A DNA stretch of 64,000 nucleotides from Rhodococcus jostii NBRC 16295 (GCF_001894825.1 NZ_BCWY01000018.1:1-64000), one strand, 5' to 3'; shown: positions 52,534-62,034, counted from the first letter of the stretch. Numbers and translations: made by a program. The notes: a model not told the origin generated them from the sequence alone.

Positions 52534-53928
52534 ATGACCGTAATCCCCACCTGGCAGTTGCGGGCGCGATTCGCGGCCGCTCTGTCCTCGATGTACGGCC
52601 GTGAGGTACCGGCCTACGCCACACTCGTCGACGTGTGCGAGGACATCAACACAGCCGTCGTCGCCGGGCGCGACGACGCGGAGCGGCTCGGCGACATCGG
52701 CCGGGTGACCGCCGAGAGACACGGCGCGATCCGCGTGGGCACTCCCCGGGAACTCCGTGAGGTCGGCACGATCTTCGCCGGTTTCGGTATGCAGCCCGTC
52801 GGGTTCTACGACCTGCGCGACGCAGCGCGGAGCGCAGTTCCGGTCGTGTCGACGGCATTCCGGCCGATCGAGGTCGACGAACTCGCACGTAACCCATTTC
52901 GGGTGTTCACGTCGATGCTCGCGGTCGACGATCGCCGCTTCTTCTCCGAAGACCTGCAGAGCCGGCTCGAGACGTTCCTCGGCCGACGCGCACTGTTCGG
53001 CGAGGAACTACTCACGCTGGCCGAGCGTGCCATCGCCGAACGCGGTCTTCCCTCCGCCGAGGCCGATACGTTCGTCCACTTGGCGACCTCCGCATTCGAG
53101 TTGTCGTCCGAGCCGACCGATCGTGCGTGGTACGCCGAACTGGAGCACGTCTCGGCCGTGGCCGCCGACATCGGCGGAGTCACCCGAACCCACATCAATC
53201 ACCTGACACCGCGCGTCCTGGACATCGACGAGCTCTACACCCGGATGCAGCGACGCGGCCTGAAGATGATCGACCAGATCCAGGGCCCGCCGAGATGGAA
53301 CGGCCCCGACGTTCTGCTCCGGCAAACCTCGTTCCGGGCCCTCGCGGAGCCCCGCAAGTTCCGTGAATCGAACGGTGAGGTCGTCGACGGCACACTGCGG
53401 GTGCGGTTCGGTGAGGTCGAGTCGCGCGGAATCGCGCTCACTCCCCGCGGCCGGGAACGGTACGACGCGCTGATGGCGGAGACGGATGCCGCCGCACGCA
53501 ACGGTTCGTCGTGGCAGGATGCCGGGAGGTCGGTGTGGGACGCCTCCGACTTCCCCACCACGGAAGCAGGTCTCGAGGAGGAGGCGCTCGCGTATTTCAC
53601 GTACCGCGTGGGCGACGCGCACTCCCCCTCCGGTGTGGCGGACCGCGATCCGGCCGCACTGGTTCGGTCGGGAACGCTGGTGGCCACACCGATCGTGTAC
53701 GAGGACTTCCTTCCGCGCAGCGCGGCCGGGATCTTCCAGTCGAACCTGTCCGGCAACGGCACGAAGGACACCACGAACACCGGCGCCGACTACACCATCG
53801 ACTGGTTCGCGGGCGCTCTCGAACGGGAAGTGCACACCCCCGAGGCGCTGTATCGCGCGCAGCAGGACGCATCGCTGCGAGAAAGTCTGACGCAGCTCGG
53901 AATTGAACAGGGCGTCAGCTTCGGCTAG
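52534..53928 (+). CDS. hglS: 2-oxoadipate dioxygenase/decarboxylase (HglS, DUF1338/YdcJ family)
   Basis: 464 residues. The family converts 2-oxoadipate and O2 to D-2-hydroxyglutarate and CO2 with Fe(II), in lysine catabolism. Family motifs: SSMYGREVPAY, ERHGAIRVGT, THINHLTPRVLD, LLRQTSFRALAE and RFGEVESRGIALTPRGRE. The metal ligands reported for Pseudomonas HglS (two His and a Glu) correspond to His63, His223 and Glu294 here, with the substrate Arg at 67. All are present, so it should be active. The ATG at 52534 has GGAG 10 bases upstream. It follows the amino-acid dehydrogenase in one operon. Confidence 0.88.
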   Translation: MTVIPTWQLRARFAAALSSMYGREVPAYATLVDVCEDINTAVVAGRDDAERLGDIGRVTAERHGAIRVGTPRELREVGTIFAGFGMQPVGFYDLRDAARSAVPVVSTAFRPIEVDELARNPFRVFTSMLAVDDRRFFSEDLQSRLETFLGRRALFGEELLTLAERAIAERGLPSAEADTFVHLATSAFELSSEPTDRAWYAELEHVSAVAADIGGVTRTHINHLTPRVLDIDELYTRMQRRGLKMIDQIQGPPRWNGPDVLLRQTSFRALAEPRKFRESNGEVVDGTLRVRFGEVESRGIALTPRGRERYDALMAETDAAARNGSSWQDAGRSVWDASDFPTTEAGLEEEALAYFTYRVGDAHSPSGVADRDPAALVRSGTLVATPIVYEDFLPRSAAGIFQSNLSGNGTKDTTNTGADYTIDWFAGALEREVHTPEALYRAQQDASLRESLTQLGIEQGVSFG

Positions 53929-54140
53929 TGGCGAGGCGACTTCCCGTGTGACCGAATGTTCGAGCGCACGACGTTCGGCGACTCAGGTGCGGAGTCATGG
54001 GATGGCAACATATCTGGTCGGCAGGTAGTGGATGCGCTCGACGGCACCACTATCTGCCGGGACAGAGGTACTGCACATTCGAGAGGGCTTGTGATCATGA
54101 CCGATTCCCCCGCCGGCGAATACGCGCTGGTACGTGCTCG

Positions 54141-55277
54141 ATGACTACGACGAGGACCAGTGTCGCCGTGATAGGTACCGGCACGATGGGCTCCGCAATC
54201 ATGTGGAGACTGTCGGAGCGGGGTGTTCCTGCCGTCGGTCTCGAGCAGTTCACTCCCGGGCACGATCGTGGCTCCGGGCACGGCGAGTCGCGCATCTTCA
54301 GAACCGCATATCATGAGGATCCGGCGTATGTCCCGATGCTCCGGGCCGCGCTCCGAGGATGGCAGGAACTCGGTGAGCAAATCGGCGAACCCGTCCTGAC
54401 GATGACCGGGGGCCTCAGCATCGGCCCCTCGACCGGCGTGATCGTGGGTGGCTCCCTCGAAGCAGCCAAGGTCCATGCCCTCACCCAGGAGATTCTCGAC
54501 CCGGCCGAGTTCGGTACCCGGTTTCCTACTCAGCGATTGGGTGAGGGGGATACGGCCATCTGGGAGAAGGACGCCGGCGTGATTAGGCCGGAGTTGGCGA
54601 TCACCGGTGCAGCACGCCGTGCGTGCGAACTGGGTGCCTCTGTGCGGCCCGAGAGCCGCGTCCTGGGTATCGAGGACGGTCCCGGTGACACGGTGCTCGT
54701 GCGACTCGATGACGAGGTCATACGAGCCGACCACGTCGTGGTCGCGGCCGGCGCCTGGATTCCCGGCCTTCTCCCTGCCGCCCAGCTCCCGTTGACTGTG
54801 GAGCGCAAGATACTCGCATGGTTCCCGGCCGAGGATCCGACACAGTTCGGGCCGGACCGGTTCCCGGTATTTCTGAGGGACAGTCCGGAAGGTAGGTGGT
54901 ACGGCTTCCCCAGCATGGACGGCGAGACGGTCAAGATCGCGCTCCATCTCGGCGGGCGCGAGACCGACCCTGACGAGTTGGATCGTGTGGTCCACGACGA
55001 GGACACCGCTCCGTTGCGGGACCTCGTTCGTCGTTATCTGCCCGGATTGGGTTCGCGCCCCGTGCGGGCCGCGGTGTGTATGTACACGAACACACCCGAC
55101 GGACACTTCGTCATCGGAAATCCACGCGCCTACAGGAACGTGACGGTCATCTCCGCGTGCTCTGGTCACGGTTTCAAATTTGCACCGGTAATCGGGGAAA
55201 TCGCCGCCGATCTCAGTTGCGGATCGACCCCTGAATTCCCCTTGGAGTTGTTCGACGTCAACCGATTCGCGGATTGA
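54141..55277 (+). CDS. FAD-dependent amine oxidase, sarcosine/pipecolate oxidase family
   Basis: 378 residues of the monomeric sarcosine oxidase group. Motifs: dinucleotide site VIGTGTMGSAIMWRLSERGV, then GSGHGESRIFRTAYHED, which follows the covalent-flavin region pattern, VVVAAGAWIPGL, and the terminal CMYTNTPDGHFVIG and SACSGHGFKFAPVIG, the usual flavin-Cys and substrate motifs. Members oxidise sarcosine, N-methyltryptophan or L-pipecolate. Beside HglS and ALDH7 genes, L-pipecolate or a related lysine intermediate is likely. No clear ribosome site precedes the ATG, and the 212-base gap upstream holds no convincing gene. Confidence 0.86.
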   Translation: MTTTRTSVAVIGTGTMGSAIMWRLSERGVPAVGLEQFTPGHDRGSGHGESRIFRTAYHEDPAYVPMLRAALRGWQELGEQIGEPVLTMTGGLSIGPSTGVIVGGSLEAAKVHALTQEILDPAEFGTRFPTQRLGEGDTAIWEKDAGVIRPELAITGAARRACELGASVRPESRVLGIEDGPGDTVLVRLDDEVIRADHVVVAAGAWIPGLLPAAQLPLTVERKILAWFPAEDPTQFGPDRFPVFLRDSPEGRWYGFPSMDGETVKIALHLGGRETDPDELDRVVHDEDTAPLRDLVRRYLPGLGSRPVRAAVCMYTNTPDGHFVIGNPRAYRNVTVISACSGHGFKFAPVIGEIAADLSCGSTPEFPLELFDVNRFAD

Positions 55278-55310
55278 CACACCGGAATACGGCGTTCGCG
55301 CGGTTGCGAT

Positions 55311-55344
55311 CGAGGGGGGAGGGCCGTCGGCCCTCCCCCCCTCG
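55311..55344. terminator. GC-rich hairpin between convergent oxidase genes
   Basis: A G-rich arm (55311-55325) and a C-rich arm (55329-55344) pair over about 15 bases with one bulged C and a 3-base loop. It sits between the stops of the converging genes and probably terminates both. Confidence 0.7.
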
Positions 55345-55348
55345 CCGG

Positions 55349-56536
55349 CTAGGCGGAGAAGTACACCGGGGGTGTCGTCGAGTCGAGTGCCAGTGCCACA
55401 GCCGCGCGGGCAGCGACGGGGCCCACCAGGTTTCCCGTGCCGTTGTACCCACCGATGGCGATGACACCGGGAAGAACCTCGGAGCAGAGGGGTCGGCCGT
55501 CGGTGGTGTAACTCACGGACGCACCCCATCTCCGAACGACGTCGACAGGCCTGCCCGCCATACGTTCCGCTACTCGTTCGATGTAACCCTGGACGTCCGG
55601 AGTGGGTGAAGTGTCGAATGTCCACTCGGTGTCGACGAAACGGTCTCGCCCGCCCCCGACGAACAGGCGCCCATCGCCGGCTTGCTGGGCGTAGTCGTAT
55701 CCCCAGCGTCCGTACACAGGACACGACAGGCGTTCGGGCAGCCCCGGCGCCGTCCCGAGCATCTGCAGGCGTGCCGTCCGGACCCGCCCCTGCAAGTCCG
55801 GGAGGACCTGTTCGAGTTTGCCGTCCACCGCGACAATGACGACAGGCGCACTGACCGAACCGTGTTCTGTTGTCACCCTTCCACTCTCCACGGCGGTGAC
55901 AGGCGAGTGCTCGTACAGGCCGGCCCGCCCCCGAAGGAGTGACGCCAGCCCCAGAGCTCGACGGGAGGGGTTCATGGCCGCGTCGTCGGGCAGAAACAGG
56001 CCGCGCCCGAGCTCGCCGTCGTATTCTTCGACAGCAATGTCGTGCTCACGCAGCACCGTTTCCAGTGCTGCGCAATCCACGAGTTCCGCCACACGGTCGG
56101 CGGCCTCGGCGTCGTCGACCGGTTCGCCGGGCAATCCCGCGAGGCGAATGGAGCCCGTCCGTGCGATGACCTCCGGACCCAGCATCTCGGCAAGCCGGTC
56201 CAACTCGAGAAGAGTCGCGCGATAGAGATCGACCGACGACGTCCCCCAGGTCGTGAGGGACGAGTGGAGGAACGTCGCCGGGCCGCCCAGGAGGAAGCCG
56301 CCGTTGCGCCCCGCCGCGCCGGCCGCGACCCGACCGGCGTCGACGCCGACAACCTGCAGCCCACGTTCGACCAGGGCGCCGATCGCCGCGAGACCCGATC
56401 CGCCGAGGCCGACGACACACACGTCGGCCGTGACATTCTGTTCCAACACCGGAAGACCGTTCCACGACGCGACCACCGGGTCGTCGTCCCAGGCGCTCAC
56501 CGAGTCCCACTGGGTGTCGGATCGAAGGTTCGTCAT
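55349..56536 (-). CDS. FAD-dependent oxidoreductase, DAO family (AmaA-like)
   Basis: 395 residues. The N-terminal FAD motif is CVVGLGGSGLAAIGAL; then AGRNGGFLLGG, and the C-terminal GVIAIGGYNGTGNLVGPVAARA. The layout is like L-pipecolate oxidase AmaA and OrdL-type oxidases, with a long N-terminal lead containing WDSVSAWDDDPV. AmaA oxidises L-pipecolate to piperideine-6-carboxylate, which is in equilibrium with aminoadipate semialdehyde. It is 37 bases downstream of the ALDH7 gene that would take that product. The second glycine-rich position reads GLGGSG instead of GxGxxG with Ala, still compatible with FAD. Confidence 0.84.
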   Translation of the reverse strand: MTNLRSDTQWDSVSAWDDDPVVASWNGLPVLEQNVTADVCVVGLGGSGLAAIGALVERGLQVVGVDAGRVAAGAAGRNGGFLLGGPATFLHSSLTTWGTSSVDLYRATLLELDRLAEMLGPEVIARTGSIRLAGLPGEPVDDAEAADRVAELVDCAALETVLREHDIAVEEYDGELGRGLFLPDDAAMNPSRRALGLASLLRGRAGLYEHSPVTAVESGRVTTEHGSVSAPVVIVAVDGKLEQVLPDLQGRVRTARLQMLGTAPGLPERLSCPVYGRWGYDYAQQAGDGRLFVGGGRDRFVDTEWTFDTSPTPDVQGYIERVAERMAGRPVDVVRRWGASVSYTTDGRPLCSEVLPGVIAIGGYNGTGNLVGPVAARAAVALALDSTTPPVYFSA

Positions 56537-56573
56537 CGCATTTCCCTCTCGTTCAGCTCGATACGTTCCGGTG

Positions 56574-58103
56574 TCAGAGGAAGTTGACGCCTTGGGCGAG
56601 TGGGAGTTCGGTGGAGTAGTTGACGGTGTTGGTGGATCGTCGCATGTAGGTTTTCCAGGCGTCGGAGCCGGATTCGCGTCCGCCGCCGGTTTCTTTCTCG
56701 CCGCCGAATGCTCCGCCGATCTCGGCGCCGGAGGTGCCGAGGTTGACGTTGGCGATGCCGCAGTCTGAGCCGTCGGCGGACAGGAATCGTTCCGCTTCGC
56801 GTTGGTTGGTGGTGAAGATCGCCGACGACAGTCCTTGGGGTACTTCGTTGTGCAACGCGATCGCGTCGTCGAAGTCGTCGTAGGTCAGGACGTAGAGGAT
56901 GGGGGCGAAGGTTTCCTCGTGCACGACCGAGGTTTGCGCGGGCATCCGGACGAGGGCCGGTTCGACGTAGTAGGCGTCGTCGAGTTGGTCGGCGAAGCAG
57001 GTTCCGCCGCCGGTGACGATCTCGCCGCCGTCGGCTTTCGCTTTCGCGAGGGCGTCTTCGAAGGCGGTGAACGCCGCCCGGTGGACGAGGGGGCCGACGA
57101 GGGTGGTCTCGTCGAGGGGGCTGCCGATGGGAAGCTGCTCGTAGGCTTTGCCGATGCGGTCGACGAGTTCGTCGGCGACGGAGGAGTGCACGATGAGTCG
57201 GCGCAGGCTGGTGCACCGTTGTCCGGCGGTGCCGGCGGCGGAGAACACGATGCCGCGTACCGCGAGGTCGAGGTCGGCGTGTTCGGTGACGACGGCCCCG
57301 TTGTTGCCGCCGAGTTCGAGCAGGCTCCGCCCGAAACGGGCGGCGACGCGGGGGCCGATCTCGCGGCCCATCCGCACCGATCCGGTGGCGCTGAGCAGGG
57401 CGAGGCGGGGATCGTCGACGAGTCGTTCCCCGACCTCGCGCGGGCCCTGGATCAGGTGATGGATGCCGGCGGGGGCGCCGACGTCGGCGGCGGCCCGGCG
57501 CAGCAGTGCGTCGCAGGCGAGCGCGGTGAGTGGGGTGATCTCCGAGGGCTTCCACACCACGGTGTCTCCGGCGACGAGGGCGATCGCGGTGTTCCACGAC
57601 CACACCGCGACGGGGAAGTTGAATGCCGAGATCACCCCGACCACCCCGAGGGGGTGCCAGGTCTCCGACAGTCGGTGTCCCGGCCGTTCGGAGGCCATCG
57701 TCTTGCCGTACAACTGGCGTGAGAGTCCGACCGCGAACTGGCAGATGTCGATCATTTCCTGCACTTCACCGAGCGCCTCGGAGGTGACCTTGCCGGCCTC
57801 GACGGTGACCAGATAGGCGAAGTCGTCCTTGTGTTCGGTCAGCAGCTGCCCGAGGCGGGCGACGACCGCCCCGCGTTGCGGTGCGGGCACCAGCCGCCAG
57901 TCGGCGAACGTGCGCGCCGCCGACGAGATGGCGTCGTCGACCTCGCGTGCGGTACTGGCCTCCAGCCGGCCGATCACCTCACCATTGATCGGACTCCGCG
58001 ACACCACAGGACCATCGGGACTGGACGGGGCGTCGGCCCCGAGCCGCGCCAGGACCTCGGCAGCGCGAACAGCGAGCTCACCGGAAACAGGAAAAGAAGA
58101 CAT
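56574..58103 (-). CDS. amaB: Aminoadipate-semialdehyde dehydrogenase (ALDH7/AmaB type)
   Basis: 509 residues of the ALDH7 (antiquitin) branch. The catalytic Cys lies in GTAGQRCTSLRR, the general-base Glu in LLELGGNNG, and the closing region IGGAFGGEKETGGGRESGSDAWKTYMRRSTNTVNYS is the ALDH7 signature. The enzyme oxidises L-2-aminoadipate 6-semialdehyde (from piperideine-6-carboxylate) to 2-aminoadipate with NAD. The ATG at 58103 has GGAG 6 bases upstream. Together with the oxidases, the dehydrogenase and HglS it completes a route from lysine or pipecolate to D-2-hydroxyglutarate. G-rich codon choice in the middle of this gene stands out slightly. Confidence 0.88.
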   Translation of the reverse strand: MSSFPVSGELAVRAAEVLARLGADAPSSPDGPVVSRSPINGEVIGRLEASTAREVDDAISSAARTFADWRLVPAPQRGAVVARLGQLLTEHKDDFAYLVTVEAGKVTSEALGEVQEMIDICQFAVGLSRQLYGKTMASERPGHRLSETWHPLGVVGVISAFNFPVAVWSWNTAIALVAGDTVVWKPSEITPLTALACDALLRRAAADVGAPAGIHHLIQGPREVGERLVDDPRLALLSATGSVRMGREIGPRVAARFGRSLLELGGNNGAVVTEHADLDLAVRGIVFSAAGTAGQRCTSLRRLIVHSSVADELVDRIGKAYEQLPIGSPLDETTLVGPLVHRAAFTAFEDALAKAKADGGEIVTGGGTCFADQLDDAYYVEPALVRMPAQTSVVHEETFAPILYVLTYDDFDDAIALHNEVPQGLSSAIFTTNQREAERFLSADGSDCGIANVNLGTSGAEIGGAFGGEKETGGGRESGSDAWKTYMRRSTNTVNYSTELPLAQGVNFL

Positions 58104-58209
58104 CAAACACTCCAACGGGAAGGGGTAATCGATCGGGACGGTCGAGAGTTGTCAGCTGGGATCTGTCCATTCGGGTCCTCGACCTCGCGTGTCGAGTAGC
58201 GGGTCGCGA

Positions 58210-60141
58210 TCACGCGAGGTCTCGGCGAACGGTGTGGTGCCAATGCTTCTGCGCGAACGGTTCTCCGTCGTCGAAGGCCTCGACTGAAACGTCGAGGTCG
58301 AAATGGGTGGGCGACGTCGACACGGTCATCGTCGACTGTGTCGCAGTCCGATCCTCGGGATAGTCGACCTCGAACCGGGCGAACGCCTCGATGCGCTGAT
58401 CGAATGTGCGGAGATCGAGCGTGACCTCTCCGCTGTACTCCTCGCTGCAGGCGAAGCCCTTGGTGCTCGTCCAGCGCGAACCGTGTGCCGTGCGGCAGGT
58501 GGTCGTGCGCGCCAGCACGTCACGCTCCACTCTCCAGGTCACGCCGTCGCCGGTCTGCAACGACTCGGGATGCACATGGGGCAGGTTCGACTCGGGAAGG
58601 TCGTCGATCGACTCCATCACCGACAACAGCAGGTTCGACGCGTCGCGGTCGATCTCGAGAGTCACGGGCCGCGGCGGCGCCGTCACGTTCGGCCAGTCGT
58701 TTCCGGTGACGGCGAGACGGAGCTGCCTGCCGTCGTCGAGACTCCATGCGGTGGCTTCGAGTTCGATCTCGACATCCACCCACTCGCCGGGCTCCAGCGC
58801 CACGGGATCGCTGTCGTACCCGCCGCGGTGGGTGAGGTTCAGCAAGCCGCGCGTGATCAGTGACGACGTCCCGTCCGGGGCCACGTCACACAGCTTGGCG
58901 GAGACGAACGCGACCGGCTGGTCGGCGCGCACTCGCAGCTGCAGGCGTGGGTGACCGTAGAGATGAAGGTCGTCCGCGGGCCAATCCCATGTCATCGACG
59001 CGGCATTGTCATACCTCTGGTCCGTCGGCTGGCCCCAGGGAAGCGATCCCGCGCAGCTGTTCCACGCGGCGGTTCCGACGTCACCGATCACCGCATGGGT
59101 GACGCAACCGGTGCCGAGATCGAATTCGAGCGTCTTCGTGTCCGCCAGCGGTGGTCCGATGTGATCCCGCCACGTCCCGTTGACCTCACGGAGATCCGGT
59201 TCCGGCGCGGTCGAGCGCCGGTGGAAGATCGTGACCTGCGGTTCGGCGTCGATCCCGTTCTGCTCGTCGCGAAGCCAACGATCGAACCACCTGGCCATCT
59301 CTGCGGTCAGATCGATCCAGGGACCGGGAAGGGACAGCTCCGCGCCCATGTGACTCCACGGACCGATCAGCAGCTTCCACGGGGTCCCCGCATTCTCCAG
59401 AGCCTCTACCGTGCGAAACGTATTGTTGCGGTAGCCATCCGCCCATCCGGCCACGATCATCGTGGGGCATGTGACGCGGGCGTAGTCGGGTCGAACCGAT
59501 CCGTCCTGCCAGTACGGCTGCCGGCGCTGCTCACTTCGCCACGTGAAGACCCACGGCTCATTGCTCTCGATCCGGTGTCGCCACTCCTCGCGCCAGTCAC
59601 CGTCCCACAGAGACGGGACCGGTGGCATGGCGTTCATCGCGATCATGAACGACGGGTAGTCGACGAGGTCGAGGGCACGCATCGCGCCACCCATGTAGTG
59701 CACGTCGTCGTTGAAGCGGTCGTCGGAGGAGTAGATCGGCACGATCGCCTTCAGCGCTGCCGGACGGGCGGCCGCCACTTGCAGGGAATTGAAGCCACTG
59801 TACGACCAGCCGAACATACCGACCGATCCGTTCGACCACTCCTGTCCGGCGAGCCACTCGATCAGGGACGCCATGTCGTCGAGTTCGCTGAGCGGGTACT
59901 CGTCCGTGGCCAGTCCGCCCGACGAACCGGTGCCGCGCACGTCCACCCGGCAGACGGCGAACCCGAACTCTGCGCAGAATCGCTGGTAGTGCACCCGTTC
60001 GAGCAGATCGTCCTTGCGGTAGGGCAACGCCTCGAGTAGCACGGGAACCGGCTCGTCGGTGACCGGCAGGTACAACGTGAACGCAAGCGGGACCCCGTCG
60101 CTCATCGCGAGTGAGGAATCGATTGCGGTGAATTCGAACAT
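58210..60141 (-). CDS. CocE/NonD-type hydrolase (X-Pro dipeptidyl-peptidase S15 family)
   Basis: 643 residues. The alpha/beta-hydrolase domain has VRGTGSSGG, the nucleophile elbow GWSYSGFNS, an acid in GWADGYRNNT and the His in GPWSHMGAE. The last 200 residues form the jelly-roll domain found in cocaine esterase and X-Pro dipeptidyl-peptidases. It begins 7 bases after the stop of the ABC ATPase gene, so it is the final gene of the peptide transporter operon. It probably hydrolyses an imported peptide, amide or ester inside the cell. No signal peptide is seen. Confidence 0.87.
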   Translation of the reverse strand: MFEFTAIDSSLAMSDGVPLAFTLYLPVTDEPVPVLLEALPYRKDDLLERVHYQRFCAEFGFAVCRVDVRGTGSSGGLATDEYPLSELDDMASLIEWLAGQEWSNGSVGMFGWSYSGFNSLQVAAARPAALKAIVPIYSSDDRFNDDVHYMGGAMRALDLVDYPSFMIAMNAMPPVPSLWDGDWREEWRHRIESNEPWVFTWRSEQRRQPYWQDGSVRPDYARVTCPTMIVAGWADGYRNNTFRTVEALENAGTPWKLLIGPWSHMGAELSLPGPWIDLTAEMARWFDRWLRDEQNGIDAEPQVTIFHRRSTAPEPDLREVNGTWRDHIGPPLADTKTLEFDLGTGCVTHAVIGDVGTAAWNSCAGSLPWGQPTDQRYDNAASMTWDWPADDLHLYGHPRLQLRVRADQPVAFVSAKLCDVAPDGTSSLITRGLLNLTHRGGYDSDPVALEPGEWVDVEIELEATAWSLDDGRQLRLAVTGNDWPNVTAPPRPVTLEIDRDASNLLLSVMESIDDLPESNLPHVHPESLQTGDGVTWRVERDVLARTTTCRTAHGSRWTSTKGFACSEEYSGEVTLDLRTFDQRIEAFARFEVDYPEDRTATQSTMTVSTSPTHFDLDVSVEAFDDGEPFAQKHWHHTVRRDLA

Positions 60142-60148
60142 GTCCGTC

Positions 60149-60955
60149 CTAGGAGGTGTGTGACGAGTACGGGTACGAGAGCTTTCGTGTGTGCGGTGAG
60201 GAACCCAGGACCGCGGACAGTAGTCGCTGCGTGTAGGCGTCCTGCGGATTCTGCGTGACGTCGTGCGCGGATCCGCTCTCGACGATTCGGCCCCGGTGCA
60301 TCACCGCGACACGGTCACTGATCCGCCGGACCACGTCGATGTCGTGCGTGATGAAGAGGTAGGCGAGACCGCGTTCGCGCTGCAACCGCAGAAGTAGATT
60401 CAGGATCTGGGCTTGTACGGACACATCGAGGGCCGACGTAGGTTCGTCGCACACGATGAAGTCGGGATCTGTCGCCAGCGCACGGGCGATGCAGATTCGC
60501 TGTCGCTGTCCGCCGGACAGCCGATGAACGTGAGCGTCCGTTCCGACCTCCGACATTCCGCATTGGTCGAGTAGTTCGCGGACCCGTTCTTTTCCTCCTG
60601 CGCGGTAACGCTTCTGAGCGCGCAGCGGCTCGGCGACGACCTCACCGACCGTGAATCTCGGATCGATCGAGTCGTACGGGTCCTGGAGGACGACCCCCAC
60701 GGTGCGCCGGAACTCGCGTGCCGCCTTCCCCCGGCGCGGACGGGGCGCACCACTGAAGAGCAGCTCTCCCGAATCGAATGTCTCCAGGCCGGTGACGATC
60801 CGCGCCAAGGTGGATTTCCCCGAACCGGATTCGCCGACCAGGCTGGTGGTCTTGCCACGCTCGACGAGCAAGGACACCCCGTCCAACACCTTGGCCGAGC
60901 CGAAACTCTTGGACACCGAACGGACCTCGACCAGGGGCGTATCGACGCTACTCAC
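60149..60955 (-). CDS. Peptide ABC transporter ATPase (DppF/OppF type)
   Basis: 268 residues. Walker A is GESGSGKSTL, the Q-loop region VLQDPYDSIDPR, the signature LSGGQRQRICIARAL, Walker B DFIVCDEPTSALD and the switch His in FITHDIDVV. The YDSIDP variant and short tail suit the second ATPase of dipeptide/oligopeptide systems. GTG start overlaps the stop of the first ATPase (GTGA), so the two are made together for a heterodimeric motor. Confidence 0.9.
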   Translation of the reverse strand: MSSVDTPLVEVRSVSKSFGSAKVLDGVSLLVERGKTTSLVGESGSGKSTLARIVTGLETFDSGELLFSGAPRPRRGKAAREFRRTVGVVLQDPYDSIDPRFTVGEVVAEPLRAQKRYRAGGKERVRELLDQCGMSEVGTDAHVHRLSGGQRQRICIARALATDPDFIVCDEPTSALDVSVQAQILNLLLRLQRERGLAYLFITHDIDVVRRISDRVAVMHRGRIVESGSAHDVTQNPQDAYTQRLLSAVLGSSPHTRKLSYPYSSHTS

Positions 60956-62034
60956 GATTGTCCACCTCTGCTAGCGGCGAGTGCCGGCGTCTTGACGTCG
61001 TCTTCGGTCTCGATGTCGAGTGGGTGGTGACACGCCACCCAGTGGTCGGGGGCGAGTTCGACCGACCGGGGTGTCTCCGAGACGCAGACGTCATCTGCTC
61101 GGTCACATCGTGATGCGAATGGGCAGCCGGACGTGGTCGAGTGCGCGGAAGGGCTTCCGGGAATCGCGCTGAACGCTTCTTTCGGCTTCGCGGAACGCCC
61201 GCTGGCAAAACAGTCGAGCAGTTTGCGCGTGTAGGGCTGCCGCGGAGTGTCGAACATCGAGTACACGTCGCTCGATTCGAGCATCCGGCCGCCGTACAGC
61301 ACGGTGACCGAGTCCGCCATCTCGGCGACCACCGACATGTCATGGGTGATCCAGAGGCACGTCAGGCCGTTTCGCGCCTGGAGATCGACGATCAGTTGGA
61401 GAATCTCGGCCTGCACCGTGACATCGAGCGCCGTGGTCGGTTCGTCAGCGATCAGCAGTGCGGGCTCGAACGCCAGCGCCATGGCGATCATGACCCGCTG
61501 GCGCATACCCCCGGAGAGTTGGTGGGGATACATCCTCACCACTCTCTCCGGATCGTTGATGTTGACCTGGGCCAGGGCGGCGATCGCCTTCGCTTCCGCA
61601 ACGGCCTTCCTGTCACCCCCGCGAACGCTGTAGATCTCGCTCACCTGCCGCCCGATGCGAACCGCGGGATTGAGAGCCGCCAGGGCGTCCTGGGCGAGGT
61701 AGGCCACTGTATCGCCGCGCATCTCGCGCAGTTCGTTCCCCTGCATCCGAACGACGTCCCTGCCGTTCACGCAGATCGAGCCGGAATCGATCGTCGTGCC
61801 GCGTGGCAGAAGCCTGCTCGCTGCGAGCGCTATCGTCGACTTCCCGGAGCCCGACTCGCCGACGAGGGCCATCGTGGTGCCCGCCTTGATCTCGAAACCG
61901 ACGTCGCGGACCGCGCAGTAGCTGCCGTAGGAGATCGACAGATCGCTGACGACGACATCACTGCCGATGACACGCGGTGCGGCCAGGGCCGGGCCGACCG
62001 CGGTTGCGCTCGGAGCGCCCGACGGTGCATTCAC
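60952..62034 (-). CDS. Peptide ABC transporter ATPase (DppD/OppD type)
   Basis: 360 residues. Walker A is GESGSGKSTIAL, signature LSGGMRQRVMIAMAL, Walker B ALLIADEPTTALD, switch WITHDMSVV. The C-terminal Cys-rich motif CPFASRCDRADDVC...CHHP is the oligopeptide-ATPase C-terminal domain, possibly binding an iron-sulfur cluster as seen in some relatives. The GTG start overlaps the permease stop as GTGA. The upstream extension of the frame is antisense-like noise within the permease gene. Confidence 0.9.
   Translation of the reverse strand: MNAPSGAPSATAVGPALAAPRVIGSDVVVSDLSISYGSYCAVRDVGFEIKAGTTMALVGESGSGKSTIALAASRLLPRGTTIDSGSICVNGRDVVRMQGNELREMRGDTVAYLAQDALAALNPAVRIGRQVSEIYSVRGGDRKAVAEAKAIAALAQVNINDPERVVRMYPHQLSGGMRQRVMIAMALAFEPALLIADEPTTALDVTVQAEILQLIVDLQARNGLTCLWITHDMSVVAEMADSVTVLYGGRMLESSDVYSMFDTPRQPYTRKLLDCFASGRSAKPKEAFSAIPGSPSAHSTTSGCPFASRCDRADDVCVSETPRSVELAPDHWVACHHPLDIETEDDVKTPALAASRGGQS

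Noticed and set aside
53956..54144. 62-codon frame between hglS and the FAD oxidase, ending in an ATGA overlap with the oxidase start
   Set aside because: The overlap is suggestive, but there is no ribosome site and no recognisable protein pattern. It may be leader sequence.
53925..55724. Long open frame of 599 codons on the minus strand
   Set aside because: It lies opposite the sarcosine-oxidase-family gene, is Arg/Gly/Asp-rich and shows no family motif, while the plus-strand gene has clear FAD motifs.
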